A stretch of DNA of 6,242 bases from contig JBFXKJ010000233.1 in assembly GCA_050173895.1 (NCBI GenBank), forward strand, positions 1 through 6,242. The letters run 5' to 3'. Positions 5,671 to 6,242 of the stretch are shown in pieces. The position numbers and the translations under genes were made by a program. This stretch comes from JBCFBK01 sp050173895. Lineage in GTDB: Bacteria; Bacteroidota; Bacteroidia; Bacteroidales; Prolixibacteraceae. The notes beneath the pieces are model-generated. The model made no database searches. It saw only the letters and a program-made list of their open reading frames with translations, and was not told the DNA's origin. Within the stretch, counting starts at the first letter, position 1; every line of letters begins with the position of its first letter.

Positions 5671-6242
5671 TCAATACCCCGGATTTTGAGTCAGATTGTG
5701 ATTAAGGTCGATTTCCCGCTGGGGAACGGGATAGAGTATCATATAATCTTTTACATTTTGAGCAATTTCAGTTTTGTTGCTTTCAGCAACTGATGCTTCA
5801 TATGCCGAGTGTTCCTTCATGCGTTGAATAAACCTGCCGGTACGAACGAGATCAAACCACCGGTGACCTTCAAAAGCCAGTTCCAGCCTCCTTTCCTGCC
5901 AGACAGCCTGGCGAAAACCTTCCTGTGTCAGTCCCGAATAGTTATGATTGGCGTCATTGAATGCGCGTTCAACCACCCGATTGAGGTACGCATAGGCGTC
6001 AGCTGTTTTTCCTGTCTCGTTCAGTGCTTCCGCATACATCAGCAAAGCGTCTGAATACCGTAAAATGTGGAGGTTAATAGTCGATTCGGTCGGTATTTTC
6101 GCACCGTCTTCAAAGTATTTCCCGAACAGGGGAATCGAGCTTTCGTGGATCGAACCGTCTTTCAGGCTGACGTATTCCGTTCTCAATGTCACCGCCTTCC
6201 GCTCATCGCCTTCGGCATATTGCGAGTAGAGATCCATTGTCG
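5671..6242 (-). CDS. RagB/SusD family nutrient-uptake outer-membrane lipoprotein, C-terminal part
   Basis: The last about 190 residues of a SusD-like protein are present; the 5' part lies beyond the right edge, where the frame stays open to the final base. SusD-like lipoproteins bind glycans at the cell surface and cap a SusC TonB-dependent transporter. Evidence: a helical TPR-like stretch (ILRYSDALLMYAEALNETG), the family hallmark ERRLELAFEGHRWFDLVRTG, and the canonical end YPVPQREIDLN...LTQNPGY directly before the stop. The Met codon at 6237 is internal and not the start. A susC-like gene would be expected further upstream, outside the window to the right. The gene sets the context: the enzymes encoded downstream on the same strand probably act on the glycan it captures. 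Confidence 0.95.
   Translation of the reverse strand, partial: TMDLYSQYAEGDERKAVTLRTEYVSLKDGSIHESSIPLFGKYFEDGAKIPTESTINLHILRYSDALLMYAEALNETGKTADAYAYLNRVVERAFNDANHNYSGLTQEGFRQAVWQERRLELAFEGHRWFDLVRTGRFIQRMKEHSAYEASVAESNKTEIAQNVKDYMILYPVPQREIDLNHNLTQNPGY

Noticed and set aside
1..6242. tRNA or rRNA genes, CRISPR arrays, insertion sequences or transposase genes
   Set aside because: None was seen. The only long repeat is the leader pair, which has no terminal inverted repeats or transposase.

Overview
The window looks like part of a polysaccharide utilization locus (PUL) from a Bacteroidota bacterium. The main reason is the C-terminal part of a RagB/SusD outer-membrane glycan-binding lipoprotein at the right edge, followed on the same (minus) strand by exported carbohydrate-active genes. 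No Shine-Dalgarno sequences are visible and the start regions are A/T-rich, which also fits Bacteroidota. The genus cannot be named from this sequence.

Layout, in the direction of transcription (right to left on the minus strand): susD-like C-terminus (5671 to beyond 6242); a hairpin (5631-5654); a chimeric gene (3513-5543) joining a sulfatase remnant to a GH27 alpha-galactosidase; a complete type I (S1) sulfatase (1882-3429); a second complete S1 sulfatase with a lipoprotein signal (198-1748). Gaps between genes are about 80-135 nt, as in a loosely packed operon. At the far left the last codons of a convergent plus-strand gene may end at position 27, followed by a clear intrinsic terminator (35-60) that probably marks the PUL boundary.

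How the genes may work together: the SusD-like protein would capture the glycan at the cell surface, the sulfatases would remove sulfate esters, and the GH27 module would remove alpha-linked galactose-type residues. A sulfated galactan or another sulfated alpha-galactoside glycan is a reasonable but unproven substrate.

The most unusual part is 3224-5589. The chimeric gene and the next sulfatase share a 252-nt segment (upstream leader, signal peptide and first sulfatase strand) that is about 96% identical, and about 98% over 226 nt. Identity then drops abruptly inside the conserved metal-binding motif. The sulfatase part of the chimera keeps the N-terminal active-site motifs and a C-terminal tail but lacks the whole middle of the domain. 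It therefore reads as a mosaic built by recombination and in-frame deletion, with the GH27 module now carried behind a dead sulfatase stub.
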